NCBI GenBank assembly: GCA_007922305.1
Contig: ML677335.1
Span: forward strand, 16,907,096-16,971,095
Length of the DNA: 64,000 bases
From: Dermatemys mawii
Lineage: Eukaryota > Chordata > Testudines > Dermatemydidae
Direction of reading: 5' to 3'
The notes beneath the pieces were generated by a model. It did no database searches and was not told where the DNA came from. It worked only from the letters and a program-made list of their open reading frames with translations. Shown one piece after another: positions 23,601 through 32,235 of the stretch; the stretch's first letter is position 1; the number at the start of each line of letters is the position of its first letter. The position numbers and the translations under genes were made by a program.

Positions 23601-25455
23601 CCAGCCGCCTGAGTGCCTCCAGCCTCAGAGCGCTGAGTGGATAGCACTCACAAGCAACTCCAGCCCCGGAGCGCCAGGCAGTGCAGCTGGAGATCCCCAG
23701 CCACCCCGAATCCACAGCTACAGCCAGCTTCGGAAGAGGAGCAGCCTGCCTGGGCTAGGGCCAACTAGTAGGAAGCAGCAGGGGGCTAGAGGGCGGAGTG
23801 TGGGCAGGGCCACGCAGGGCTGTCTGGGGAGGCATTAGCCTTCCTCAGCCTATGATATGCGCCGCCCATGGTAGTTAAGAGCAAACACCTTACTTGACTT
23901 TATTGCTTTTCAGTTTGTGTATTTTTATAACATTTTCAAATATTATTAACAGTCCCAATCTGTTCTTCCCTTGTGACTGATCAAAGTAACTTCTCTCCGA
24001 TGTTTTCATTGTGCTGGTGCAGAAAAGACCCCTGTAGGTTAGTTGTTTTCTAAATTCTATGTACAATTCATGTGGGCTCACCACTAAGTGATGGAAAAGA
24101 GAAAGGAAAATAAACAAACAGCATTTGAGTCCACTTAGAGCCCTGAGCAGAGGGCCAGTGCATGACCTCCACACCACTTGGATCCCACTTAAGCCCTATT
24201 TTGATAGAATGAATTCTGCACACTAAAAACAAACTGAAATTCAGGGGCATACAATGAAATAATGCAGCACATTGTTATTTAATTGTTTCATGTAGTTCAG
24301 CAATATAAAAAGTGCAAAAATGTATCTTTTGCTGTGAAGTTGAGTTTTAATCAAAGGATGTTCTTTTGGAGACTTTAGGATCCAGAGAGCTTTACTCATT
24401 CATTTCAGAAATGTGTCAGGGAGTAGGCAGTGGGGTTTACTGTTGCATTTCTTTAGTGTGGTCTGGCAATAGTCTATTCAATTTTATTCAGGTTCTTAAG
24501 TAGCCATCATCATCACCATGATATCTGAACACCATATCTCTTGCCAGTTTAGTTTAAATTTCTGGCTTGAAAAATGAAGTAGTGATTAGGACAGTCATTC
24601 CACAGAAAGGATTTATATCCATTTTGAGTGATGTGGGAAGATCGGTGATTCATATTACCTTTCTTGAATAGCCATAGTACAGTATATATGTATGTCTTTC
24701 ATTTTGTATTTGCAGTTCACTCCAAGTTCAAATTCACCTCTGCTTTTGATGCTTTTTAATTTGAATTGTCACAGCAAAAATATTAATTGAACATTTCAAG
24801 TGATACACAAGCCCAGGCAAAATTTCGGGGTGTGTGTGTGTATGAACTCATGCACAGAATACCATTTACTCCCATGATGGCTCTGAGCACATTTTCAGAC
24901 CGTCAGCTAAATCAATGCTTTTGAGAATGTTTATATAGGAGTGTAGGGAAAACTACAGAGTCCTTTTGTGATGGGGTCATGTTCTGAACAAAAGCTTCTA
25001 AAAACTTGAGTTAAGTGTGATGAGATCATTATGTAAGATATTTGTTTTCTTTCCCTGGAGGCAAAATGTATTTTAACTGATGTGTCAGCTATATATGCCT
25101 GTCACTTAATCACTGTTGTATGTGATAGAACTGCAGTACAAATGCTGTATTGTACAAGGAGTTTGTAAAGTATTAAATACCTTAAAATAATTTTTTTCCA
25201 ATAGGTTGGCTGGTGGATACAACTGGCAGCTACACTGCATCATTCATTCTGTGTGGATTTTTTATGATATTCAGTTCAACATTACTGTGCTTTGCTAGAC
25301 TAGCAAAGAAAATCAAAAGGACACAGCTGAGGTCTCTTACCAGAGATACTGACACAAAACAGCAGATCTGGACAAATGGAGCAACAGCTTATTCTGTGTC
25401 TGGAGATTTAGACCAAAAGGATGTAGAAATATTGGCCACTGGTGCAAATAGATGA
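5546..25455 (+). CDS. SLC16A12: Monocarboxylate transporter 12, whole gene (6 coding exons)
   Basis: The coding exons are 5546-5655, 11041-11144, 12875-13018, 16545-17136, 18380-18639 and 25205-25455. They total 1461 nt, giving 486 aa plus a TGA stop, the same length as I recall for human MCT12. The product is a 12-helix major-facilitator protein of the plasma membrane. In mammals MCT12 has been reported to carry creatine, and human mutations cause juvenile cataract with renal glucosuria. The family signature DGGWGW lies at residues 14-19 in helix 1. The helix-5 motif is [20 protein letters not shown] in exon 4. All five junctions are GT-AG and keep the frame, and no stop or frameshift interrupts the protein. 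The C-terminal tail is hydrophilic. Introns are packed with CR1 and hAT copies. The call is firm; substrate is inferred from orthologues. Confidence 0.96.
6604..7622. mobile_element. GC-rich hAT element (about 1.0 kb)
   Basis: The right end reads GGGCCGTAGTTTGCCCACCCCTG. The left end keeps the matching AAACTTTTTGGCCC but has lost the outermost bases. The 8-bp duplication TACTAACA is perfect at 6596-6603 and 7623-7630. The interior is a run of imperfect GC-rich units (GGGGGAGGGG with GGCACGGCT-like pieces) and codes for nothing. The same family appears at 55,183-56,012. Confidence 0.85.
8931..10562. mobile_element. Unclassified element with about 85-bp inverted terminal repeats
   Basis: The segment 8931-9015 is repeated as its reverse complement at 10,479-10,562; both carry TGTTTCTATAACTTCA and GATAGGTTGTTGG-type blocks. 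Part of the arm occurs a third time, inverted, near 9386-9405. The interior contains an ATTAAATAAA polyadenylation-like stretch near 10,098. No transposase frame is visible and no clear target duplication. It may be a fold-back DNA transposon or a retroelement rearrangement. Confidence 0.55.
11041..11144 (+). CDS. SLC16A12: SLC16A12 coding exon 2 (residues 37-72)
   Basis: The acceptor is TTTCCTAG|A and the donor is TGTG|GTGGGT. It encodes [13 protein letters not shown] and the segment through ATMLC. The first base completes an Arg codon from exon 1 and the last base opens an Ala codon finished in exon 3. Confidence 0.95.
11145..12874 (+). other. SLC16A12 intron 2
   Basis: Mostly the hAT element at 11,640-12,594. 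Outside it I see nothing notable. Confidence 0.85.
11640..12594. mobile_element. hAT element (955 bp, CCCCA-rich interior)
   Basis: The ends are CAATGGCTTCAAACT and the complement of CAGTGGTTTTCAAACT. The flanking 8 bp are CTCTAGGA (11,632-11,639) and CCCTAGGA (12,595-12,602), 7 of 8 matching with a central TA. The interior has many tandem 'CACCCCAAACCC..CAGAGCCC' units. Open frames through it are low-complexity and not genes. Confidence 0.85.
12875..13018 (+). CDS. SLC16A12: SLC16A12 coding exon 3 (residues 72-120)
   Basis: The acceptor is TTTTTGAAG|CC and the donor is ACAG|GTAGGA. It encodes the run from [11 protein letters not shown] through LGVLTG, covering helices 2-3. The polypyrimidine tract is short (TTATTTTTGAAG) but the phase match on both sides is exact. 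Confidence 0.94.
13019..16544 (+). other. SLC16A12 intron 3
   Basis: Non-coding. It contains the hAT-like element at 14,275-15,470 with a poly-T run at 14,341-14,360. The rest shows nothing I can name. Confidence 0.85.
14275..15470. mobile_element. hAT-like element (about 1.2 kb)
   Basis: It opens CAGTGGTTCTCAACTCATTT, followed by CAGACCACC and AATGGACCACC. It closes with GGACCACCAGTGATCCACAG and AAGAACTACTC, which is the inverted counterpart. I find no matching 8-bp target duplication, so one end may be altered. The interior is non-coding. Confidence 0.65.
16545..17136 (+). CDS. SLC16A12: SLC16A12 coding exon 4 (residues 120-317)
   Basis: The largest exon. The acceptor is TTTTCCTCCTAG|GA and the donor is AGAAG|GTAATG. 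It carries helices 4-6, including the helix-5 motif beginning [11 protein letters not shown]. It then carries the long cytoplasmic loop with a Cys cluster (CLCCC), and helices 7-8 ending at GWLTDRR. The loop is the most divergent part of the protein. Confidence 0.96.
17137..18379 (+). other. SLC16A12 intron 4
   Basis: Non-coding. An old repeat fragment with 'cttacacc...tttacacc' symmetry lies near 17,790-17,880. Otherwise I see nothing. Confidence 0.85.
18380..18639 (+). CDS. SLC16A12: SLC16A12 coding exon 5 (residues 317-404)
   Basis: The acceptor is AAAATCCACAG|G and the donor is GCAG|GTCAGT. It encodes helices 9-11, including the conserved [16 protein letters not shown] and [12 protein letters not shown] segments. 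Confidence 0.96.
20041..20700. repeat. GC-rich insertion within CR1
   Basis: Base composition changes abruptly from AT-rich CR1 to GC-rich sequence beginning near CAAGGTCAAGACTCACCGG. The CR1 sequence resumes at CAGCTTTTCCCCATCCACTAGGCC. No coding frame or terminal repeat is convincing. A boundary duplication is possible but not clear. Confidence 0.5.
20836..21086. mobile_element. hAT MITE (251 bp)
   Basis: The ends are CAGCGGTATTCAAAGT and the complement of CAGTGGTCTTCAAAGT. It is inserted in CR1. The flanking 8 bp share only TAGGT, so the duplication is decayed. Confidence 0.7.
21342..23105 (-). mobile_element. Second CR1-type LINE copy
   Basis: It starts at TAGATTCCCAGGCCAGAAGGGACC (reversed 3' end). 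Reverse-strand frames at 21,838-22,101 and 22,074-22,328 resemble the CR1 reverse-transcriptase tail, for example an '[16 protein letters not shown]' segment and '[13 protein letters not shown]'. Frames are broken by stops. The hAT MITE at 21,388-21,678 is nested inside. Confidence 0.8.
21388..21678. mobile_element. hAT MITE (291 bp) with perfect TSD
   Basis: The ends are CAGCGGTTCTCAAAC and GTTTGAGAACCGCTG, perfect inverted repeats. The 8-bp duplication ATGTAGTC is perfect at 21,380-21,387 and 21,679-21,686. The interior is itself strongly palindromic (repeated GCCGAAAAGCCG and GCATTCGGCGGCTTTT blocks in both directions). Confidence 0.93.
23479..23870. mobile_element. GC-rich non-autonomous DNA element (392 bp)
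   Basis: A perfect 8-bp duplication GTAGTTAA lies at 23,471-23,478 and 23,871-23,878. The ends are short inverted repeats (CATGGGCAG and CCGCCCATG). There is no coding frame. The 8-bp duplication fits the hAT superfamily. Confidence 0.75.
25205..25455 (+). CDS. SLC16A12: SLC16A12 coding exon 6 and stop (residues 404-486)
   Basis: The acceptor is TTTTTTTCCAATAG|GT. It encodes [17 protein letters not shown], helix 12 and the polar C-terminal tail, ending AAT AGA TGA at 25,455. The exon keeps the phase of exon 5, so the protein has its full length. Confidence 0.96.
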
Positions 25456-27414
25456 CAAGTGCCATCGCGTTTTGGTATGCAGCAGAGCCATGGCTAAGAG
25501 ATGTGACTGCACATGCTACACTCTTGAAGATATATTTTCCCAGTACAATGAAAGAAGCAAGGCTTCTGTCAACTAGATTTTTCTCTCATATTTTTTTAGG
25601 GTAAAAACTGTGGTTTATACAGCTCTAAAGCAAAGTTAGATACAAATGAGGAAAGTTCTTCAGTTAACATATGCAGGATATTTTCTGAGTCAGTAATGCT
25701 GGCTCCAGAGATAATAGGATGAATCTACTGAGGTAATTGATCACAATCAGAGGTAATTTGCATGATCATCACAAAGCAAAATTTAACAATAGAACTTATG
25801 TTGAAACTGTTTTAAAAACAGGGCTGATGAAATAAGCTTTTCAGTGCTGCGCTCTGTTTTGTTTATCAGTGGGCTGACCAGCAAAAAAATGTTCCAAGCT
25901 TATTGGTCTTTGCCAAATGTTTGAAAATCACTATCATTGAAAATGTCAATGTCATTGTTAAGGACTTCTGCAGGAAAATTGTGTTTTAGACCATATGGAA
26001 CATTATTTCAAAGTATCTCTGAAGCAGCTTTAATTTTACAGTGTGCCTAAATTTTGTCCATAACTAGATGTTTGCCCTCGCTCACTTCAAATTCCCTGGA
26101 GACTGGACTTCTAGGGGATAGAGTTCCAGTTCAGGTATTATCCCCTGTTGCTGATCCCTTTTGTAAGCAGATTGGAAGGGAGTCTGTGACTGCCATCCCA
26201 GCTGGGCTCTGGAGCTCAGTGTGTTTGGTTTGTCCTTCCAGGGTTTTTATGCATGGGACCAGGCATACTGAAATGTAAAACAGCCAAAGGAAATTCTCAT
26301 TGCCTGGAATCCAAACCAGACCCAACCCAGAGAGGTCCTTCTTCTCTCTAAAACTCCAGGGGCCAGATCCTCAGTGTATGTGAATCCATGATTTACAACA
26401 GATGAGGATCTGCTCCTATTTATTTTTGGCTTGTTTGGGCCAGAAGACAACTGCTGACATTTGCTGCTGATTCAGACTCATTGTGTTGGAAAAAAACAAT
26501 ACAGCTGAGTGCTTCAGAAAAGCTATGGAGTACATGTAGCTGTGGGGTACATTACTGATACATTCACTTATTAATGGTACACTTCTACATTTCCAAAATG
26601 CTATTCCAAAATGTAACAGATGGGTGACATTTAAACTCTGAAATGAAGGTTGTTTCTATTTTTTGATACTGTATAAAGTTGTGTTCTGTTTCTTCTCAAA
26701 TTGATTATTGATCAAAATATTAAGACATAATTTGACCTTACTGTTAGTGTTCTGAGAAGGTAGTTATTATGGGACCATGTTACATAAAGCTGAAGAGCCT
26801 GATTCTGCAGCCCAACGTAGCTGCACAGAACATAGATAAGGGGGTTGTACGCAAAGTTAGCTTAAAAGTAACCTTTGCACTTCACTGATACTACAGCAGC
26901 TCTGTGAAAGGGTTGGTACCCCATTCACAGGCTGCAAAAGGTCCAGGGGACTGAAGACACAGTCAGACATCCATGTACAGCATAAGGGTGTCCCAACCAC
27001 ATCACCTTTCTCCTTGCTGCTCTAATAATACAGAGGGAGAATGTAGTTTGCTGACTCTATGCCACTGGAGGACCACTCTTTCAAAGGTGACCCTCTATGG
27101 GCCAGTTATTCCAGTAGTGCAATGCAAAGTAGTAATACCACCCCTTTAACATGATCCTATTCTCTTGAGAAGCATATACTTTTGAACTCTTTCAGTTCTT
27201 TGCTGTTTATTCTGTAGTCTATTCTAATTGCTGCAGAAGAGCTGGAAAGGCTACTAAAAAGTGTAAAAAGCCCAAAATGGGTATTAAGTGGAGGAAATCA
27301 CACCTGGAATTCTGGTTTAAAATCAATGGAATATTGCCAAACAATGTATTTCAGGCAGGATTCAGGTTGTAAGTATGGTACAGCAGATACGCCTTAAGCA
27401 AAAAGAGCCATTTT

Positions 27415-28340
27415 TGAATAAGAATGGTCATACTGAGTCAACCAAAGGTCCATTTTGCTCAGTAACCTGTTCTCTGATAGTGCCGGATCTTCAGCAGGAA
27501 TGAACAAAACAGGGCATTATTACTTAATGATTTAAGTAATCATTGGCCTGTTGTCCACTCCCAGTTTCTGGAAGTTTAGAGACATCTGCAGCATAGGATT
27601 GCATCGCTGACCATCTTGACTAATAGCAATTTTCAACCTATTCCTCCATGAATTAATCTAATTCTTTTTTAATCCAGTTATAGTTTTCACCTTCACAACA
27701 TCCTCTGGGTACTGCACACTGTGTGAAGTACTTCCTTTGTTTTAAACCTGCCTATTAATTTCATCAGGTGATCCCTAGTACTTACAGAAGTAACAGAGAG
27801 TCCTGTGGCACCTTAAAGACTAATTAAAGTATTAGAGCATAAGCTTTCGTGGGCTAATACCCACTTCGTCGGATGCATACAGTTAGTCTTTAAGGTGCCA
27901 CAGGACTGTTTGTTACTTCTGCAATTACAGACTAACACGGCTACCCCTCTGATCCTAGTACTTATGTTAAAGGGTAAATAACACTTCCTGATTCTCTGTC
28001 TCCATACCATTTGTAATTGTATAGACCTCTATCATATCCCCCCTTCGTCATCTGTTTTCTAAGCTGAAAGGTCTCAGTCTTTATAATCTCTCTTCATACG
28101 GAAGCTGCTCCATACCCCTAATCATTTTTGTTGCCCTTCTCTGTACCTTTTCCACAGCTAATACTGTTTTTGAGACAAGGCAACAAAACTGCACACAGTA
28201 TTCAAGCTGTGGGCATACTATGGTTTTATATAGTGGCATTATAATATTTTCTGTTTTATAATCTATCCCTTTACTAATGGTTCTGGCATCTTTTTTGACT
28301 GCTGCTGCACATTGACGAGACCTTTTCAGAGAACTGTGCT
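27415..28340 (-). mobile_element. Old CR1-like LINE fragment
   Basis: The plus strand reads as the reverse of a CR1-type 3' region, for example TGGTCATACTGAGTCAACC, 'gttgcccttctctgtacc' and 'cacagtattcaagctgtgg'. It is interrupted by the Penelope-like insertion at 27,785-27,953. Confidence 0.7.
27785..27953. mobile_element. Penelope-like terminal fragment in fold-back form
   Basis: Two 39-nt arms (27,785-27,823 and 27,883-27,921) are near-perfect inverted copies carrying TTAGTCTTTAAGGTGCCACA. Between them, on the minus strand, lies a hammerhead-like core: CCGACGA (27,866-27,872), a GTGGG/CCCAC stem and GAAA (27,845-27,848). An 11-bp duplication CCTAGTACTTA flanks it at 27,774-27,784 and 27,954-27,964. 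The same family occurs at 54,800-54,890. The Penelope assignment rests on the ribozyme-like core and the inverted-copy habit, not on a coding region. Confidence 0.6.
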
Positions 28341-28697
28341 GTCATTCAAAACACCTATACATCAAAGAGTTTGGAAAATCTCAGGTAAGATTCTAACTCT
28401 TGTCTTCACTCTGTCCCCGTCCGTTTTCCCATCTGCTGCTTATTGGAGAGACTCCCACAAGCTGCCATAAAAAAGCAACATTGTTGCATTGTTGTTGTTG
28501 TGCGTAAATTGTGCTAGGAAAATAAGTTTGTTGGTGGATGATCTAATCCACGGTTCTTCTTTCAGACTCTGTCAGGCTACCCTTTCGGGCAATCCAAATA
28601 GGACTACTCACATGAGTAAGAACTACTTCCTTGAGTAATGCTTTGCAAGATCAGGCTCCACTTTTGTATTTTAAGGAAAAAATAAAAGGCATTTGCA

Positions 28698-28752
28698 GTA
28701 CAAACAAAACAAAATTAATCAAAATTGTTGATTAATTTTGTTTTGTTTGTAC
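28698..28752. repeat. Perfect 25-bp inverted repeat (hairpin), 5-nt loop
   Basis: The arm 28,698-28,722 is exactly complementary to 28,728-28,752, with loop AATTG. The arms are AT-rich (CAAACAAAACAAAATTAATC core). No mismatch occurs in 25 pairs. It is not visibly part of a longer transposon and no target duplication flanks it. Confidence 0.9.
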
Positions 28753-29329
28753 ATTTAGGATGTAACTATGGAGGTAGAAAATATGGTGGTAGACTGTTAA
28801 AATGACAGTGTGTTCAGGGACTCTAAAATTGACTAAATGTATTGGTAGAATATATTGCTATCAACACATTTACCTCGAAATGCTGAATAAAAGTTTGACT
28901 AAATAACTATTTATGACCAATATAGGTCATATATTGAGCATCTTGAGAAAATGTTTTGATAGGAATGAATAAGAGTATTTATTGTAGTATAGATCTTCAG
29001 TATTTTATAACAGTAAGTGAAACTTTTCAAAGACATTTTTGTTGAATAAAGTGCAGTTACGATTATACACCTGCACAAGATTAAAATACAGCAGAGTCAA
29101 AATATCAGTGCTTTGTTGATGTATTGTTACATTGAAATATATATATGTTTATAAGTTGTATGCATCTTGTTTACCAGCATCTTGACAGATAGTGAATGTA
29201 GCATGTGTTGGTACTGTTACACCAGAGACTATATAAAAACATATTGCTCACAAGAAGTAGATTTTATTCAACATATCTTTTAGTGTCGGATTCTGCTCCC
29301 AATTATGAGAATGAGATTTAAATACACTG

Positions 29330-29462
29330 TGCAAACGCACAGCTAGAAACAGTCCCCCTTCTGAAGAGTTTACGGAGACACAGAGAGGTGAAGTGCCTGC
29401 CAGTGGCAGAGCTGGGAATAGAACCCTTGTTTCTGAGGTCCCACTCCAAGATCCTGTCCAAA
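29330..29462. repeat. CORE-SINE/MIR-like fragment
   Basis: Contains the motifs GAGGTGAAGTGCCTGCC, GCAGAGCTGGGAATAGAACC and TTCTGAGGTCCCACTCCAAG, which match the central and tail parts of MIR-type SINEs of amniotes. Confidence 0.75.
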
Positions 29463-30418
29463 AATCAGGGTATAATGTTGTCCCTGAACACTCATGTTTC
29501 TTCTGCACTAGAGAAGCTTGAAATCTCTTGATTACTATATCTATAAGACTTTGGAAATGGCAGATAATATATACTGGTTAGTTAAGTAATAATAAATGTA
29601 ACTGCTCACCAAGTAAGGTTCTACTCAGAGTGAGTAAGAATGGCAGAATCTGGTTCTTAATCGGTTCAAATTTGTTGCTATATTTGCAGGCCCTTTCATG
29701 TGTTAATTTTGTATTTTATTTTGTCTTGTGCTTTTGCAACTGTGTAGACAAAAATGCATGTTTGTGTATGGCAGCTTTTTAAAGCATAATGATTGGCACC
29801 TTATACATGCCCAGAGAATGCAATGTAAATCTTGATGGAATAATAACTAGATGGGTTGATCTCTAAGAAAACAACTTTTTAGGAGACTGGTACATGAGGT
29901 TAGCTTGCAAAACTAAATGTATGCTTAGGAACAATTCCTATGTTCAGTAAAGCAGTATTTAATAACATTAAAGGCCCAATCCAGTACCCTCTTGTTCACA
30001 GCAGGAGTCCTTACTCATGCAAGTAATTCCATTGTGTTCAAGGAAGCCTTTTGTAGGAGTAAAAAGTGTTCAAGGGTAGTCACTAATTTTGAAAATCTGA
30101 ATTAAAATTAAGCTTGCTTTTATAATCACTACTGTGCGAGTGTTGTTAATTCACCATATGTAGAAGACTTTGTGGTTCTTTCTCACATACAGAGATAAAC
30201 AGTAATTGTCAGGTAGTGTAGGCATGAAATGGAGGAGAAATAACATATGGACCATATTCCTGTTGCCCTTCGCCAAATTGGAATGGCTACATTGCTATTA
30301 TTCTCAAATGCAGCTTCCTCCTCCCCCTTTGGCCTCCCAACCACATCCTTACCCTTGTAACTTGCTCCTACTACTCATAGTCCAAGCAAGCTCCCTGTCA
30401 TTCTTTAAATCTCTCCTG

Positions 30419-30715
30419 TGAAGGCCTTGGGCGCTGGCAAACCACGCTCTATGAACTTCTGAACCCTTGTTATCTCTCAAGGTCTAGTAGTAAGCTCAAG
30501 CACTGGAAAATCACAGGCACGCTTGCCCCTCTAGCTGTCCACGAGGTAGCCATGAGGAGAGCTCTTCTTTCACCGCCTATCACAATGAAGTAAACAAGCC
30601 TGCTTATCACTGTCATGCACGCCCTACAGCACATTGTATTCAATAAAAGCGGCAAGCTGGGACTTTCCCAGGTCGCCTCCTTCCGCAAGCTGTCTCCGTC
30701 TGTTTCTTCCCGACA
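30419..30715 (+). repeat. 5' LTR (297 bp)
   Basis: Begins TGAAGGCC and ends CCGACA. The polyadenylation signal AATAAA is at 30,642-30,647. It matches the 3' LTR except at 30,627-30,628 (CA here, TG there). Confidence 0.96.
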
Positions 30716-30717
30716 TC

Positions 30718-30735
30718 TGGTGACCCCGACGTGAT
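30718..30735 (+). promoter_or_regulatory. Primer-binding site, tRNA-Trp type
   Basis: TGGTGACCCCGACGTGAT starts two bases after the LTR. It is complementary to the 3' end of vertebrate tRNA-Trp (ending TCGGGGTCACCA), the primer used by avian sarcoma/leukosis viruses. Confidence 0.85.
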
Positions 30736-30795
30736 CCAGCCCCTCGGCTCACCGGCTGGCATAGCCTTGGTGCACCTCAGCGTTTACGCTCCCTC

Positions 30796-30801
30796 GTGAG
30801 T
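30796..30801 (+). promoter_or_regulatory. Candidate proviral splice donor
   Basis: CTC|GTGAGT immediately precedes the gag ATG. It is a near-consensus 5' splice site, placed where a leader donor for env mRNA is expected. Confidence 0.45.
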
Positions 30802-32235
30802 ATGGGGGGGGATTTATCCGTGTCTCAAAAGGCTCATGCGAAGGAGCTTTTTACAATCATTAAACAGACGGGCTGTGCTCAGGTCTCACAAAGGAGCATA
30901 GAAGAGTTAGTGCGTCTTCTTGAGCATAAGTGCCCCTGGTACCCAGAGGCAGGCTCCTTGGAGATCGCGGACTGGCAAAAGATAGGGGACAGGCTTTTTC
31001 GGGAGCCTAGAGCAAGCGTTCGCTTTCTTCTTCTGTGGCAGCACTGTGCAGACGCGGTGGGGCGCTTGCGGGCAGAGGTACCCCCTGCCGCGTCTCCCTC
31101 TCCTCCTCCTCCTCCTCCTTCTCTTACCCCTACGGCACCGTGTTTAAAGCCGCTCTCCGATCCTTCTTCTCTTTCCCCTCCTTTGGCTGCGATAGAGAAA
31201 CAACCCTTGGAACACGCCCGGCCGCGTCTGGGCGTGGTCCAGAGCGCTCTTCAGCAAGCCTTTCAATCTGCCCACAGCCCTCTTTTGGAGGAATGGGCAG
31301 GCGAGCCCCCAGTTCTTGCTCCTGTAACTTATGGGGTAAACCAGAATGGGGAAGACACAGTTACCTATACCCCCCTGCCCTATTCCGTCATTAGAGAACT
31401 TAATAAGTCAGTGAGGGAGTCGGGCCTGCGCTCGACATATACAGAAGGGTTGATCGAGGGGATAAGCAATGGGCATCATATGACCCCCATGGATTGGAAA
31501 CAACTCTTCCACATGATTCTTTCTCCCGCACAGTATGTTGTGTGGGATAGTGAGTTTCGCGCAGCGGCCGTAGCCATTTCCCCTCCAGACAACATTCCCG
31601 ATCAAATTTATGGGGCAGGTCAATTTTCTACCGGGGAAGAACAGATGCAACTGCCCCCCGATTCCTTTCGCAGAACAGCCATGTGTATCCAGCGCGCCTT
31701 TCGCTGCGTCCCTGTATCAGGGAAGCCCTTGGCGTCCTTTACCAGCATCCGCCAAACTCCTTCTGAGCCCTTTCATCAATTCGTAGACAGGCTTAAAGAG
31801 GCAATAGCTCGCCAGATTGATAACCCTGAGGCTCAGACTGAGCTTTTGCGGCGTTTGTCTGCGGAACAAGCTAATGCAGACTGCAAAAAGGTCCTCCAGT
31901 CCGTGATTCATCAAGCGCAGTACACCATAGCGGACATGATTCAGGCCTGCGCGGAAGTAGGTACTCAGACCCATGCCATGGCCATGCTGGCAGGCGCCTT
32001 GCGGGCCGGAGGAAAGCCTCTCGGTACTTGCTTTAACTGCAAGAAGCCAGGTCATTTTCGCCGTGAGTGCAGGGCTCCGGGGGGAGGGGCGCATGCTGTG
32101 ACAGGGCAGCATCTTAATCAGCGCCCCACGAAAAAGTGTCCTCGCTGCAACAAGGGGTTCCATTGGGCCAATCAGTGCCGATCGAATCCCCCTCCGGGAA
32201 ACTTCCCGACGGGCCCCCCCCGGGCCCAGGAATAA
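30802..32235 (+). CDS. gag: Gag polyprotein of the endogenous retrovirus
   Basis: 477 aa, open throughout. ATG at 30,802 is chosen because it gives MGGDLS, a myristoylation-type N-terminus; the frame is open six bases earlier only through a GTG. Matrix occupies about residues 1-93, then a proline-rich linker with a six-proline run (about 94-128). Capsid runs from about residue 174, with TPMDWKQLF near 228-236 and the major homology region at 316-335 (QTPSEPFHQFVDRLK core). The nucleocapsid has two CX2CX4HX4C zinc knuckles: C410, C413, H418, C423 and C446, C449, H454, C459. The last codons overlap pro, reached by a -1 frameshift. Two knuckles fit alpha/betaretroviruses. No lesion is visible. 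Confidence 0.95.
   Translation: MGGDLSVSQKAHAKELFTIIKQTGCAQVSQRSIEELVRLLEHKCPWYPEAGSLEIADWQKIGDRLFREPRASVRFLLLWQHCADAVGRLRAEVPPAASPSPPPPPPSLTPTAPCLKPLSDPSSLSPPLAAIEKQPLEHARPRLGVVQSALQQAFQSAHSPLLEEWAGEPPVLAPVTYGVNQNGEDTVTYTPLPYSVIRELNKSVRESGLRSTYTEGLIEGISNGHHMTPMDWKQLFHMILSPAQYVVWDSEFRAAAVAISPPDNIPDQIYGAGQFSTGEEQMQLPPDSFRRTAMCIQRAFRCVPVSGKPLASFTSIRQTPSEPFHQFVDRLKEAIARQIDNPEAQTELLRRLSAEQANADCKKVLQSVIHQAQYTIADMIQACAEVGTQTHAMAMLAGALRAGGKPLGTCFNCKKPGHFRRECRAPGGGAHAVTGQHLNQRPTKKCPRCNKGFHWANQCRSNPPPGNFPTGPPRAQE

Larger units (their letters stand above)
18640..25204 (+). other. SLC16A12 intron 5
   Basis: A 6.6-kb intron largely filled by minus-strand CR1 copies (18,923-23,105) with nested hAT insertions, plus the hAT element at 23,479-23,870. 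From 23,880 to 25,204 I see only a short TG repeat near 24,830. Confidence 0.85.
25456..30418. other. 3' flank of SLC16A12 up to the provirus
   Basis: The 3' UTR must begin at 25,456. The nearest AATAAA signals I see on this strand are at 28,886-28,891 and 29,045-29,050, so the transcript end is uncertain. The region also holds an old CR1 copy (27,415-28,340), a Penelope-like fragment, a perfect hairpin and a CORE-SINE-like piece. No further gene is seen. Confidence 0.6.

Noticed and set aside
24831..24842. TG dinucleotide run
   Set aside because: Too short to matter; ordinary microsatellite.
30470..30688. Antisense frame in the 5' LTR, repeated in the 3' LTR
   Set aside because: It exists twice only because the LTRs are identical. 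A 297-bp LTR can keep a chance open frame; no known LTR protein of this type in alpha/betaretroviruses.
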